Notes: generated from the sequence alone by a model not told the origin. 12,862 nt of DNA from Thermoplasmata archaeon (GCA_021797295.1 JAKAAA010000025.1:1-12862), one strand, 5' to 3'. Counted from the stretch's first letter, positions 1-7,513 are shown. Made by a program: numbers and translations.

Positions 1-525
1 ATAGTGTTTGGTACAGGCTGCTTCTGGTGCAGTGAAGCAATATTCAAATTAGTAAATGGTGTCACGGATGTTGTCCCTGGATATGCAGGCGGGCATACCG
101 AAAACCCTACTTACCGGCAGGTATGCACCGACAGGACAGGACATGCTGAGGTTGTAAGGATTTCATATAATCCGGAAATTATTAGCCTTAGGGAACTGCT
201 TGATCTATTCCTGGCGTCACATGATCCGACGTCCCTGAACAGGCAGGGAAACGATATAGGAACACAGTACCGCTCGATTGTATTTTATAATACGCCCCAG
301 GAGGAAAAAATAATAAAGGATGTCATTTCCGAAAAGCAGAAAGATTATAAAAAGCCGATTGTCACAGAAGTAAAGCAATTTGAACACTTCTATGAAGCAG
401 AAGATTATCATCATAACTACTTTGCAAACAATCCTTCAAATCCATATTGCTCCATGGTAATTAAACCGGAAGTAAATGATTTTATAATGCGCCACGGAAA
501 TGTTTTGAAAACAATAAAACACTAG
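1..525 (+). CDS. msrA: Peptide methionine-S-sulfoxide reductase MsrA (5' end outside window)
   Basis: MsrA reduces methionine-S-sulfoxide in proteins and free methionine, using thioredoxin or a similar donor; it is a cytoplasmic oxidative-damage repair enzyme. The signature GCFWC is visible at the very start (about bases 16-30), its first Cys being the catalytic nucleophile. It is followed by GYAGGHTENPTY, the TGHAEVV segment carrying the conserved acid, GTQYRS, and FYEAEDYHHNYF. A late Cys (NPYCSM) and the second Cys of GCFWC could act as resolving cysteines. The frame is open to base 1 (ATA, then GTG at base 4). Family members usually have a few residues before GCFWC, so the true start is probably just upstream of the window rather than at the GTG. 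The stop TAG overlaps the stop of the convergent gene by about 3 bases. Family assignment is very secure. Confidence 0.96.
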   Translation: MVFGTGCFWCSEAIFKLVNGVTDVVPGYAGGHTENPTYRQVCTDRTGHAEVVRISYNPEIISLRELLDLFLASHDPTSLNRQGNDIGTQYRSIVFYNTPQEEKIIKDVISEKQKDYKKPIVTEVKQFEHFYEAEDYHHNYFANNPSNPYCSMVIKPEVNDFIMRHGNVLKTIKH

Positions 526-851
526 AATGGAGTCGATGGAAACTGTGCCTTAACATTATATTTCTTATTTTTTAATGCCTCAACGGTTTTATTTACTGCC
601 TGTTTATCAATTCCTAAATTCTGTGAAAATGACATATCAATTATTTTTTTCCCGGTATTTACTATTATTATGCCTGCATTGGCATCATCCTTGCCCACTC
701 CATCGCTGTTACCGTATTTCTCAATGAATTTATTGATGTGTTCAATATAGTTATACAGATCATCCATACTTTCGTTTAATTTTCCCAGCGGGACACACAT
801 GGTTTTAGAGGTAAGGCTATGCCTGATATTGTAAGCAACACAGTTCGCCAT
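522..851 (-). CDS. Small conserved-looking protein of unknown function (109 aa)
   Basis: I do not recognise this family. Starting at ATG 851 the protein is MANCVAYNIRHSLTSK..., soluble, with no signal peptide or membrane segment. A middle helix rich in acidic and aromatic residues (DDLYNYIEHINKFIEKYG) is followed by a short hydrophobic strand (AGIIIVNTGKKIIDM) and a lysine-rich C-terminal helix. A TTG at 869 would add six residues. ATG 851 is preferred because a TATA-like element lies 25 bases upstream (871-880), the spacing seen at most genes here. It converges on msrA with overlapping stop codons, which argues for a compact real gene rather than chance. It is divergent from the aldehyde oxidoreductase gene. 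No function is assigned. Confidence 0.7.
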   Translation of the reverse strand: MANCVAYNIRHSLTSKTMCVPLGKLNESMDDLYNYIEHINKFIEKYGNSDGVGKDDANAGIIIVNTGKKIIDMSFSQNLGIDKQAVNKTVEALKNKKYNVKAQFPSTPF

Positions 852-870
852 GAAAGAATATTTTTTCAAT

Positions 871-880
871 AGATATAATA
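871..880 (-). promoter_or_regulatory. TATA-like element of the 851-522 gene
   Basis: The minus strand reads TATTATATCT, centred about 25 bases before ATG 851. This fits a leaderless archaeal transcript and helps decide that start codon. Confidence 0.45.
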
Positions 881-983
881 CTATCTTAATGAACTCATTT
901 TCATTTTCTTATGCCGGTATAAAAATAACTTGTATAAACAACTTTTGAGTAATGTTAATAAGCTATTCTGTCAATCTACTTTT

Positions 984-3017
984 ATGGATTACCGTGATAG
1001 ATATGTCGATGGAAAGGGAAAATATATTGACGATTTAAAATTTGATAATATGCTTTATATGGCAGTTGTCCGTAGTCCCTATGGCAGGGCAAAGATCAGA
1101 AACGTTAAGGGTGGAATCAATGCATCTGAACTGAAGCTGTACTTCAAGTCCTCAGGTGAAATGGCTTCACTGGGCGGATCATCAAATTCTATTTATCTGG
1201 AGCCCGTTTTTGCCATAGACCGTGTAAATTATCAGGGCCAGGCAATAGCGGCTGTCTTCGGGAAAACCAGGTATGAGGCTGAGGATTTATTGAGTACTGT
1301 TTCGGTTGAATATGATCCACTGGATGCTGTTTCCAGCATAGAAAGCGGACTTGATAATGGATCGATTCACGAAGGCACAGATGACAATATACTGGCAAAA
1401 GCAGAACTCGGAGAGGATTTTGACGAAAATGATGTGGATTTTGACCTTACACTGGAGGATGAATTCTTCAATGAAAGGATAATAGCCAATTCTATGGAAA
1501 CAAGGGGATGCATAGCATTTTATAAGGATTCCATGCTCACATTTTACGTTTCTACACAGTCCGTGCAATCTGTCAAGGCAGGGCTCTCACAGGCATTGAA
1601 ATTAAAACCGGAACAGGTCAGGGTAATTCAGGCAGATACAGGCGGTGCATTCGGCGTAAAGGGGTCTTTCTATCCTGAATACGTAATGGCTGCCTATGCA
1701 TCGATGAAATATAATAAGCCGGTGAAATGGATTGAAACCAGAACAGAGCATCTACAGGCTGCATACCCCGGGAGAGGTGCAAGGGCAAAAATAAAGATTT
1801 ATGCCAGAAACGATGGAAAAATAACAGGAATCAAGGGGGATGTATATGTTGATGCAGGTGCATACGATGCCGGTACCGGGAGCTTTGCGTCAAGGTTCAT
1901 AGCATACCAGATAACCGGGCCCTACAATATTGAAAAGGCATATATGAGGGCATATTCAGTTTTAACCAATAAGGCTCCCATGGGTCCATACCGCGGAGCT
2001 GGAAGGCCGGAAGCAGCATTTTTTATGGAAAGGATGATGGATATCCTTGCAGACAGGCTTCAAATGGATATATCAGAGGTAAGGTTAGTAAATGCATCCA
2101 CGGAACCATTTACATCTCCCACCGGTTTAACTATTAAGGAAGCCACAAGGCCATTCCTTGAAAAGGCGTTACAGGAGGTTAATTACAGAAAGATATCAAG
2201 GGAGGAAAAAACAGGGCTTGCCTTCTTTATCCTGATACCGGCATCCAGACCGGGGGAGAGTGCAAGAATTGATGTATCCGGTGGAAAGATAACAGCACAG
2301 CTGGGAGGAAATGTTCACGGTCAGGGGCACGAACTGTTTGTCAAGGATATATTGGGAAATTCATTACAGGTGGAGCAGGATCTTATTTCACTGTCGAACG
2401 GGGACACTGCCATGATGGAACGTGGTGTGGGTACATGGGGAAGCAGAAGTGCCATAGCAGGTGGTTCTGCACTGATGGCAGTAGCGGAGAAGATTAAACA
2501 GCAGGTTATAGATAAATATGGAAAATACAGCCCGGAGAAGCTTCTATCCGGAAATTACAGTGCATATGAATTCCTCGATATCGACTACGATGTGAATTCT
2601 GTTAATTTTAACATGATTACTGCTGACAGGGATTCAAACAACATAGTGATAATGAAAGATTGGTATTCATATTATGATCTGGGACATGTACTCAGCCCGG
2701 TAAATGTTGTGGCACAGATAACAGGTGGTGCCCTGGAGGGAGTTGGGCAGATGTTTTCTGAATCATTAAGGTATTCTGAGGATGGTCAGTTAATGACAAC
2801 AAGCATTACCGATGCCGGAGTACTATCAGCAGATTATGCCCCTGCAATGCATATCAAGTGGGTGGAAAACGGTTCGCCGGCACCGGATAAGGCAAAGGGA
2901 CTGGGAGAAGCCCCAACAATTGGCACTCCAGCTGCACTGGCAAGGGCCATTGAACTTGTAACAAGGAACAGGGTCAAAAATACCCCCATAAAGCTTGAAG
3001 AACTCACAAAAATATAA
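984..3017 (+). CDS. Molybdopterin-type aldehyde oxidoreductase large subunit (xanthine dehydrogenase/CoxL family)
   Basis: This is the molybdenum-cofactor catalytic subunit of a xanthine-oxidase-family hydroxylase, which normally oxidises an aldehyde to an acid and passes electrons through 2Fe-2S and FAD subunits. From ATG 984 (677 aa), RYVDGKGKYIDDL at 6-18 matches the family N-terminus. The a/b hammerhead domain spans about 10-120. Mo-cofactor motifs follow: DTGGAFG at 218-224, GPYRGAGRPEA at 334-344, HGQGHE at 445-450, GVGTWGSRSA at 481-490 and GLGEAPTIG at 639-647, with Glu642 the expected catalytic base. The loop PYRGAGR is not the AYxCSFR loop of true CO dehydrogenase, so CO oxidation is unlikely. 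An upstream TTG (930) would add 18 residues without family similarity and is rejected. The protein is somewhat shorter than the usual 750-800 aa. No medium or small subunit gene is near. Glyceraldehyde as substrate is inferred from the sugar-gene neighbours. Confidence 0.9.
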   Translation: MDYRDRYVDGKGKYIDDLKFDNMLYMAVVRSPYGRAKIRNVKGGINASELKLYFKSSGEMASLGGSSNSIYLEPVFAIDRVNYQGQAIAAVFGKTRYEAEDLLSTVSVEYDPLDAVSSIESGLDNGSIHEGTDDNILAKAELGEDFDENDVDFDLTLEDEFFNERIIANSMETRGCIAFYKDSMLTFYVSTQSVQSVKAGLSQALKLKPEQVRVIQADTGGAFGVKGSFYPEYVMAAYASMKYNKPVKWIETRTEHLQAAYPGRGARAKIKIYARNDGKITGIKGDVYVDAGAYDAGTGSFASRFIAYQITGPYNIEKAYMRAYSVLTNKAPMGPYRGAGRPEAAFFMERMMDILADRLQMDISEVRLVNASTEPFTSPTGLTIKEATRPFLEKALQEVNYRKISREEKTGLAFFILIPASRPGESARIDVSGGKITAQLGGNVHGQGHELFVKDILGNSLQVEQDLISLSNGDTAMMERGVGTWGSRSAIAGGSALMAVAEKIKQQVIDKYGKYSPEKLLSGNYSAYEFLDIDYDVNSVNFNMITADRDSNNIVIMKDWYSYYDLGHVLSPVNVVAQITGGALEGVGQMFSESLRYSEDGQLMTTSITDAGVLSADYAPAMHIKWVENGSPAPDKAKGLGEAPTIGTPAALARAIELVTRNRVKNTPIKLEELTKI

Positions 3018-3045
3018 ATAAATCCCGAATTTTTGATTTTTGAGT
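3018..3045 (+). terminator. T-rich stretch after the oxidoreductase gene
   Basis: Directly after the stop there are two T5 runs (GAATTTTTGATTTTTG, about 3028-3043), the type of T-tract that ends archaeal transcripts. There is no hairpin. The TATA element of the next gene follows at once, so the two genes are probably transcribed separately. Confidence 0.35.
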
Positions 3046-3053
3046 AATATAAC

Positions 3054-3064
3054 ATAAATTTATT
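3054..3064 (+). promoter_or_regulatory. TATA-like element of the mutarotase gene
   Basis: ATAAATTTATT is centred about 28 bases before ATG 3087, and there is no Shine-Dalgarno sequence before that ATG. A leaderless transcript is likely. Confidence 0.4.
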
Positions 3065-3086
3065 TTGAATCAATACATTATATTTC

Positions 3087-3893
3087 ATGATACTTGAAAA
3101 CAGAAATGTTAAATGCAGGCTAGCCCAGAGAGGTGCCTATCTGGAAGAATTATTTATAAATGGAGAAACTATAATCAGGAAAAGCCATGATAACCATAAA
3201 ACCCATGGTGGTGCAGCTGTCTTATTTCCCTTCGGTGGCAGGATAAGAAATGCGGTGTATTATTATAATGGGAAGGAATACAATCTTCCGGCAAATGACG
3301 GGAAAAACAGTATTCATGGCCTTGTCAGGGACATATTGTTTAATTATATCGCAGGAAAAAATTATGTTGAATTTTATACATATTTCAGGGATAGCTCCTA
3401 TCCAGGCATTGCAGAGATCAGTATAAGGTATGAAATTCATGAAAATGTGTTCAGTACATTATTTACCGTAAAATCTGTTTCTGGAAGTATTCCGGTAGAA
3501 ATCGGATTTCACCCATATTTTAATGTTACAGGAAAGTATTCTATAGATTATTCCGGCAATGCAATGGAGCTAAAGTATAAAGATGGATATTTTCCGGATG
3601 GCAATTATTTTCCTGTGGATTTGAAAAATAAAGATATGAGCGAGATCAACCTAGACAATGTATTCCTGATAAATTCTGATATATTGTTGAGAGATGAAAA
3701 TCATGAAATCATAATAAAATCTGAGAATATGCCATACACTGTAATTTACAACGGCAAATACGCCGGAGATAATTCGGTCGCAATTGAGCCCATGACAGGT
3801 GCCCCTGATGTTTATCACAACAAAATGGGTTTAATTGATCTTGAAAAAGGCAGGACATTCCAGTGCGCATATTCTATTGAATTATTGAAATAA
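3087..3893 (+). CDS. galM: Aldose 1-epimerase (mutarotase)
   Basis: This enzyme interconverts the alpha and beta anomers of aldohexoses in the cytoplasm, feeding the anomer needed by glucose dehydrogenase or a kinase. The 268-aa protein shows the GalM core. PFGGRIRN at 48-55 matches the family's P..NRI segment. SIHG at 75-78 contains catalytic His77, GFHPYF at 140-145 contains catalytic His142, and AIEPMTGAPD at 232-241 contains catalytic base Glu234. It is a little shorter than E. coli GalM, as is common for archaeal and related members. ATG 3087 is the first start after a TATA-like element. It lies 69 bases after the aldehyde oxidoreductase on the same strand and converges on the next gene. 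Preference for glucose over galactose is inferred from the glucose dehydrogenase about 1.1 kb downstream; the sequence alone does not show it. Confidence 0.9.
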   Translation: MILENRNVKCRLAQRGAYLEELFINGETIIRKSHDNHKTHGGAAVLFPFGGRIRNAVYYYNGKEYNLPANDGKNSIHGLVRDILFNYIAGKNYVEFYTYFRDSSYPGIAEISIRYEIHENVFSTLFTVKSVSGSIPVEIGFHPYFNVTGKYSIDYSGNAMELKYKDGYFPDGNYFPVDLKNKDMSEINLDNVFLINSDILLRDENHEIIIKSENMPYTVIYNGKYAGDNSVAIEPMTGAPDVYHNKMGLIDLEKGRTFQCAYSIELLK

Positions 3894-3913
3894 TTTTATA
3901 TATATTCTCGATC

Positions 3914-3938
3914 AATACAGTTAATTTTATTCTGTATT
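3914..3938. terminator. Perfect 7-bp inverted repeat between convergent genes
   Basis: AATACAG (3914-3920) and CTGTATT (3932-3938) are exact reverse complements around an 11-base AT-rich loop. They sit in the 60-base gap between the converging mutarotase and binding-protein genes, with T-rich DNA on both sides. A bidirectional termination or RNA-end-protecting hairpin is plausible but not proven. Confidence 0.3.
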
Positions 3939-3953
3939 CCTGTACTAGATTTC

Positions 3954-4778
3954 TTATTTTGTTTTTAGCGTATTATATATATCCATAGTCCATGGGATAA
4001 CATCCGTGAAAAATGATGGGCCGTGGTGTGCAAAGAAATCCAGTATGCCCGGAGTTATGAAAACATTTCCATTTTTAACAGCATTTATATTATTCCATTT
4101 CCTCTTTTCAATTATTTTTTCCATATCTTTATTCGTGAATTCTCTGTACATCTTATGCTCATAAATTATAACGTCAGGATTGGTTTCAGCTACAAAATCA
4201 AAATCTGGCTCCAGCCATTCTCTGTCTGCATTCCCGTATATTGTATCAAAGCCCATCAAATAAAGCGCATCTGTAATATAGCTCATGGAACCGAAAGTTA
4301 CTGGCCCACCTAGGTCTATTTCAAAATATGTTTTAAATAATTTATCTCTATTAATGATTTTAAGCTGGTTCATAAGTTCAAATTCCAGCCTGCGAGCTTC
4401 CGTTTTTCTATTGACAACTATGCCGACTCTGGAGATAAGATCAAGCATGCCATGCAATGATGAGGGAAGATCAAAAATATAAACAGGCATGTCATTTTTA
4501 AGGTTGTTATAAAGAACCTCCTGGTATCCCCCTATAGTTAAGATTAGATCGGGATTGAGTTCCTTCAAAACATCCTTTCGGGTTGTTGAGTAACTGGCAA
4601 GTTTTCTTTTAGACCTGGCCTCTTCTGGCCTGGCACAGAAAGCGGAAACTGCGACTATTTTATCCCCGAACCCAAGTTTGTAAAGAATTTCTGTGACTGC
4701 CGGGCTGAATGATGCTATTCGATCTAAATTATCCGGTATGGAAACTTCATTCCCGTTAAACATTTTCAATTTTCTCAT
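3954..4778 (-). CDS. Periplasmic-binding-like protein of the BtuF/FecB class, without signal peptide
   Basis: The 274-aa protein has the class III binding-protein fold known from vitamin B12 (BtuF) and ferric-siderophore ABC systems. The N-terminal lobe opens with RIASFSPAVTEILYKLG (about 20-36), followed by VAVSAFCARPEEA. LNPDLILTIGGYQE comes next, then a long linking helix (about 108-140). The second lobe contains GGPVTFGSMSYITDALYLMGFDTIYG and ETNPDVIIYEH. Such proteins are normally exported or lipid-anchored, but this one begins MRKLKMFNGNEVSIPDN, with no hydrophobic segment and no lipobox Cys. An in-frame TGA lies five codons before the ATG, so a longer N-terminus in this frame is excluded. 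A TATA-like element 27 bases upstream supports the start. No permease or ATPase gene is adjacent. It may be a cytoplasmic ligand-binding protein or one held by a partner; ligand unknown. Confidence 0.8.
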   Translation of the reverse strand: MRKLKMFNGNEVSIPDNLDRIASFSPAVTEILYKLGFGDKIVAVSAFCARPEEARSKRKLASYSTTRKDVLKELNPDLILTIGGYQEVLYNNLKNDMPVYIFDLPSSLHGMLDLISRVGIVVNRKTEARRLEFELMNQLKIINRDKLFKTYFEIDLGGPVTFGSMSYITDALYLMGFDTIYGNADREWLEPDFDFVAETNPDVIIYEHKMYREFTNKDMEKIIEKRKWNNINAVKNGNVFITPGILDFFAHHGPSFFTDVIPWTMDIYNTLKTK

Positions 4779-4800
4779 AAATACTTTAGTTCAATACCTA

Positions 4801-4810
4801 TTTATTTAAA
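4801..4810 (-). promoter_or_regulatory. TATA-like element of the binding-protein gene
   Basis: The minus strand reads TTTAAATAAA, centred about 27 bases before ATG 4778. It fits a leaderless transcript beginning at or next to the start codon. Confidence 0.5.
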
Positions 4811-4896
4811 AGATTTTTTGGTTAATTGCCATATAACCGGATATTTTAGAGATACAATGTTAGTTATGTATGAACATTAATCAACCATGGCAGCTA

Positions 4897-4953
4897 AAAA
4901 TGTTGAATAAGTGCAAATACAATATATCGTTTAACAAATTTGCCCAACATTTT
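4897..4953. repeat. Nested inverted repeat upstream of glucose dehydrogenase
   Basis: Outer arms AAAATGTTG (4897-4905) and CAACATTTT (4945-4953) are perfect 9-bp reverse complements. Inside them GCAAAT (4913-4918) and ATTTGC (4938-4943) form a second perfect pair. The structure ends 17 bases before the probable TATA element, so it lies outside a leaderless transcript from 5003. It is more likely a protein-binding site or pair of sites than an RNA leader. Confidence 0.45.
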
Positions 4954-4970
4954 CTCTTCTGCATATGTTT

Positions 4971-4982
4971 ATTATTAATAAT
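4971..4982 (+). promoter_or_regulatory. TATA-like element of the glucose dehydrogenase gene
   Basis: ATTATTAATAAT, a perfect 12-bp palindrome, is centred about 26 bases before ATG 5003. It serves as the likely TATA element and supports that ATG over the upstream TTG at 4994. Confidence 0.45.
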
Positions 4983-5002
4983 CACATTATTTTTTGATTG
5001 AC

Positions 5003-5788
5003 ATGAAAACAATAGATTTGTCCGGAAAAGTTGCTATTGTGACAGGAGCCAGTGGTGGAATCGGAAAGGCTGTTGCCATAACACTTGCCTCTGCCGGTGC
5101 TTCCGTAGCCGTTCACTACGGGCATAATAAAGCGGAAGCCGATGCAACAGTAAAGGAAATAGAGTCATTGAAGGGGAAGGCAGTTGCTGTTTCAGCTGAT
5201 ATGACAAATCCTGAGGAAGTAGAGCAACTCTTTAAATATGTTGATTCCAGCCTGGGAACCGTAGATATACTGGTAAATTCCGCAGGTATCGATGGTCCCA
5301 GGCAAATGCTCGGTGATGATTCCATAGATGATTGGGAGAAGGTAATTTCAGTAAACCTTTTTGGACCATATTACTGCTCCAGAATGGCAGTACAGCGCAT
5401 GATGAAAACACACAGCGGGGTTATAATAAATATTACATCGGACCATGTAAAAATACCGTGGGCAGGATACACCGCATATTGCAGCGCCAAGGCCGGCTTG
5501 GATATGCTAACAAAAACACTGGCACAGGAAACTGCTGACAAGGGCATCAGGGTGATATCTATAGCACCGGGGGCAATCAAAACTGCAATCAATAAATCTG
5601 TATGGGGAGACCCTGCTATGCTAAAAGATCTAGAGAATAAAATTCCAATGGGGATTCCTGGCGATTCGCAGGATGTTGCTAATGCTGTATTATTTGCTGC
5701 CAGCAACATGGCATCATACATGACTGGAACAACAATAGTTGTGGATGGGGGAATGCTAATATATCCAGATTTCAGGCACGGCGGATAA
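5003..5788 (+). CDS. gdh: SDR-family glucose 1-dehydrogenase
   Basis: Probable NAD(P)-dependent oxidation of beta-D-glucose to gluconolactone, the first step of the non-phosphorylative Entner-Doudoroff pathway. From ATG 5003 the protein has 261 aa, the same length as Bacillus glucose dehydrogenase. It shows the nucleotide-binding motif TGASGGIG at 14-21, NSAG at 92-95, Asn118, and the catalytic Ser146, Tyr159 and Lys163 (YCSAK). The C-terminal part (PGAIKTAINKS, KIPMGIPG, SYMTGTTIVVDGGM, YPDF) closely follows Bacillus glucose dehydrogenase, so the specific name is better supported than for a generic SDR. This differs from the zinc-dependent MDR-type glucose dehydrogenases known from Thermoplasma and Sulfolobus. 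It stands alone on its strand behind a nested inverted repeat and converges on the sugar porter. Related sugar or polyol substrates remain possible. Confidence 0.85.
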   Translation: MKTIDLSGKVAIVTGASGGIGKAVAITLASAGASVAVHYGHNKAEADATVKEIESLKGKAVAVSADMTNPEEVEQLFKYVDSSLGTVDILVNSAGIDGPRQMLGDDSIDDWEKVISVNLFGPYYCSRMAVQRMMKTHSGVIINITSDHVKIPWAGYTAYCSAKAGLDMLTKTLAQETADKGIRVISIAPGAIKTAINKSVWGDPAMLKDLENKIPMGIPGDSQDVANAVLFAASNMASYMTGTTIVVDGGMLIYPDFRHGG

Positions 5789-5846
5789 ATAAAAAAAACT
5801 AATTAAAATGTACTTATAATTTATAAAAAATATTCAATAAAATAAT

Positions 5847-7328
5847 TTATTTTTGTCCTGTCTTAGAAAGTTCATTTGCCGGCAAGGCATCTTTAACATT
5901 CAACAGTGTGTTATTTTCGAACATTTCATTTACTTCTTCCACGGATCTTCCTTTCGTTTCTGGCATGATTATATAAAATATTATTACAGCTATTGCTGAA
6001 AGCACTCCGAATACTGCCATGGTGTATCCCAGTCCGATACTGTCATCCATAACAGGGAAAAGTTCTATGATTGCAAAATTGGATATCCAGTCAACCACTG
6101 CAATTAATGAAGCAAATAATCCCCTGTACTGCGTGGGAAAATATTCACCCTGCAGCAACCATCCCGTGCCCCCCACTGCAAATGCAAAGAATATGATGAA
6201 TCCTGCAAATCCAATTAGAAGCCCTACAGCAATATGGTCAAGGAAAAGAACAGTACCGATGAAATCAAACAATGCCATGCCTCCGTATCCTATGAGGGCT
6301 AGATGCCTTCTTCCGTAGGAATCAATAAGCCTGAAACCTATAAGTGTTGCAAGCACATTGATAATCGCAAGTATTGATGATGCCTCTATTCCAAATACTG
6401 CATTGGATAGATAAGATCCTCCTGTAGATCCGAATATATGAAGATCTGCTATCACCACCGGACCGTAATAGAATGGTACATTTATACCGGTTATCTGCTG
6501 GAACATCATGAATAATCCGACTATCACGAATGCCCTTTTTATTCCCGGTGTTGCTTTCATCTTTGTTTCTAACCTGGCAAGCACACCGTGTGTTTCCTTC
6601 AACTGACTGTCGGTTGCCGTTATATTGAATCTCTTCAAGGATGCTTTAGCCTTATCATATTTTTCATGCAGTATCAGCCATCTGGGTGATTCCGGCATGT
6701 AGAACCTGAAAACAAGCCCTATAAGAGACGGGATTGCTGCAACCCCAAGAAGTACTCTCCAGTCTACCGCATATGCAAGTTGAGGTGCAACAAAGAATAC
6801 TACCATACCCACAAGATATGCTCCCAGTATACCCTATGTAATCATCCACTGCTGCATAAGTGAAAGATGCCTCCTCCGATTTTTCGGTGCATATTCAACA
6901 ATGTATGCTGTGGCTATTGCGGAATCTGCCCCTACAGCCAGTCCGATAAAAGTCCTGGATACAAGAAGCATTACGAGATCAACGGAAAACGCAGATAATA
7001 ACGCACCGATGGTATAAATAGCTGCATCGGTTATCAGTAGAAATTTTCTTCCGTATTTATCTGTCAGGGCTGCAGCAATAAGTGCACCTACAGCAGCACC
7101 TAAAGATGCCCCTGCTATGAGATACCCGTATACAAATGGGGCTGATATTGCAAGATTCTTCGCAAACGGGATAAATCCCAGGTCAGTTCCTATGTTAGAG
7201 GTATCATATCCGAACAAAAAACCTCCTATCGTAGCAAGGATAGTGACGGCCCAGTAAAATTTTGTGGTCATCTTGCCATTCATCTGACTCAAAATTGGAT
7301 CGCTGTCAATGTTATTTTGGCTCTCCAT
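5847..7328 (-). pseudogene. Sugar-porter MFS transporter interrupted by one in-frame TAG
   Basis: This encodes a sugar:proton symporter-type MFS protein (XylE/GLUT family) for uptake of a hexose or pentose. Start ATG 7328 and stop at 5847 give 493 codons, the usual family length, but codon 165 (6836-6834) is TAG. Before it are GGFLFGYD at 35-42 (helix 1), TDKYGRK at 89-95 (loop 2-3) and EYAPKNRRR at 145-153. After it, in the same frame, are PESPRW at 212-217, helices 7-12, the GEYFPTQYRG segment and the terminal PETKGR at 456-461. The stop lies in helix 5, five codons after the sugar-contacting Gln (QQWMIT). A single base change such as TGG to TAG would explain it. No other stop or frameshift is seen, so the lesion is recent, a sequencing error, or read through. 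A GTG at 6812 could restart translation but would lack helices 1-4 and much of helix 5. Confidence 0.88.
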
Positions 7329-7345
7329 AAAGATCCATTTTTTCT

Positions 7346-7358
7346 GGATATTTAGAGA
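7346..7358 (-). promoter_or_regulatory. Possible TATA-like element of the sugar porter
   Basis: The minus strand reads TCTCTAAATATCC, centred about 24 bases before ATG 7328. The spacing is right but the match to a strong TATA element is only moderate. Confidence 0.3.
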
Positions 7359-7513
7359 TATCGTTTTATTTGATTATATTCCTGAAACTTATGGTGGTAT
7401 CAAATGGAGAATCCACTCGATATAAATATTAATTATTATATAAAAATTTCTACTGGGAACATTTATATAATCGGATTTATGCAAGGATACAGAAAAAAAA
7501 TTATCCATGCAAA

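Noticed and set aside
930..983. TTG start giving an 18-residue longer aldehyde oxidoreductase
   Set aside because: The extra residues do not resemble the family N-terminus, whereas ATG 984 leads straight into the conserved RYVDGKGKYIDDL segment.
984..3017. Carbon monoxide dehydrogenase large subunit
   Set aside because: The active-site loop is GPYRGAGR rather than the Cys-containing AYxCSFR loop of true CO dehydrogenase.
5371..5721. Minus-strand reading frame of 116 codons inside glucose dehydrogenase
   Set aside because: It lies wholly within a strongly supported gene and its composition is that of an antisense shadow.
6834..6836. Pyrrolysine or other recoding at the TAG in the sugar porter
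   Set aside because: Other genes in the window (msrA, the 522-851 gene, the regulator) end normally in TAG, no pyl genes are visible, and sugar porters have no known need for pyrrolysine; a nonsense mutation is simpler.
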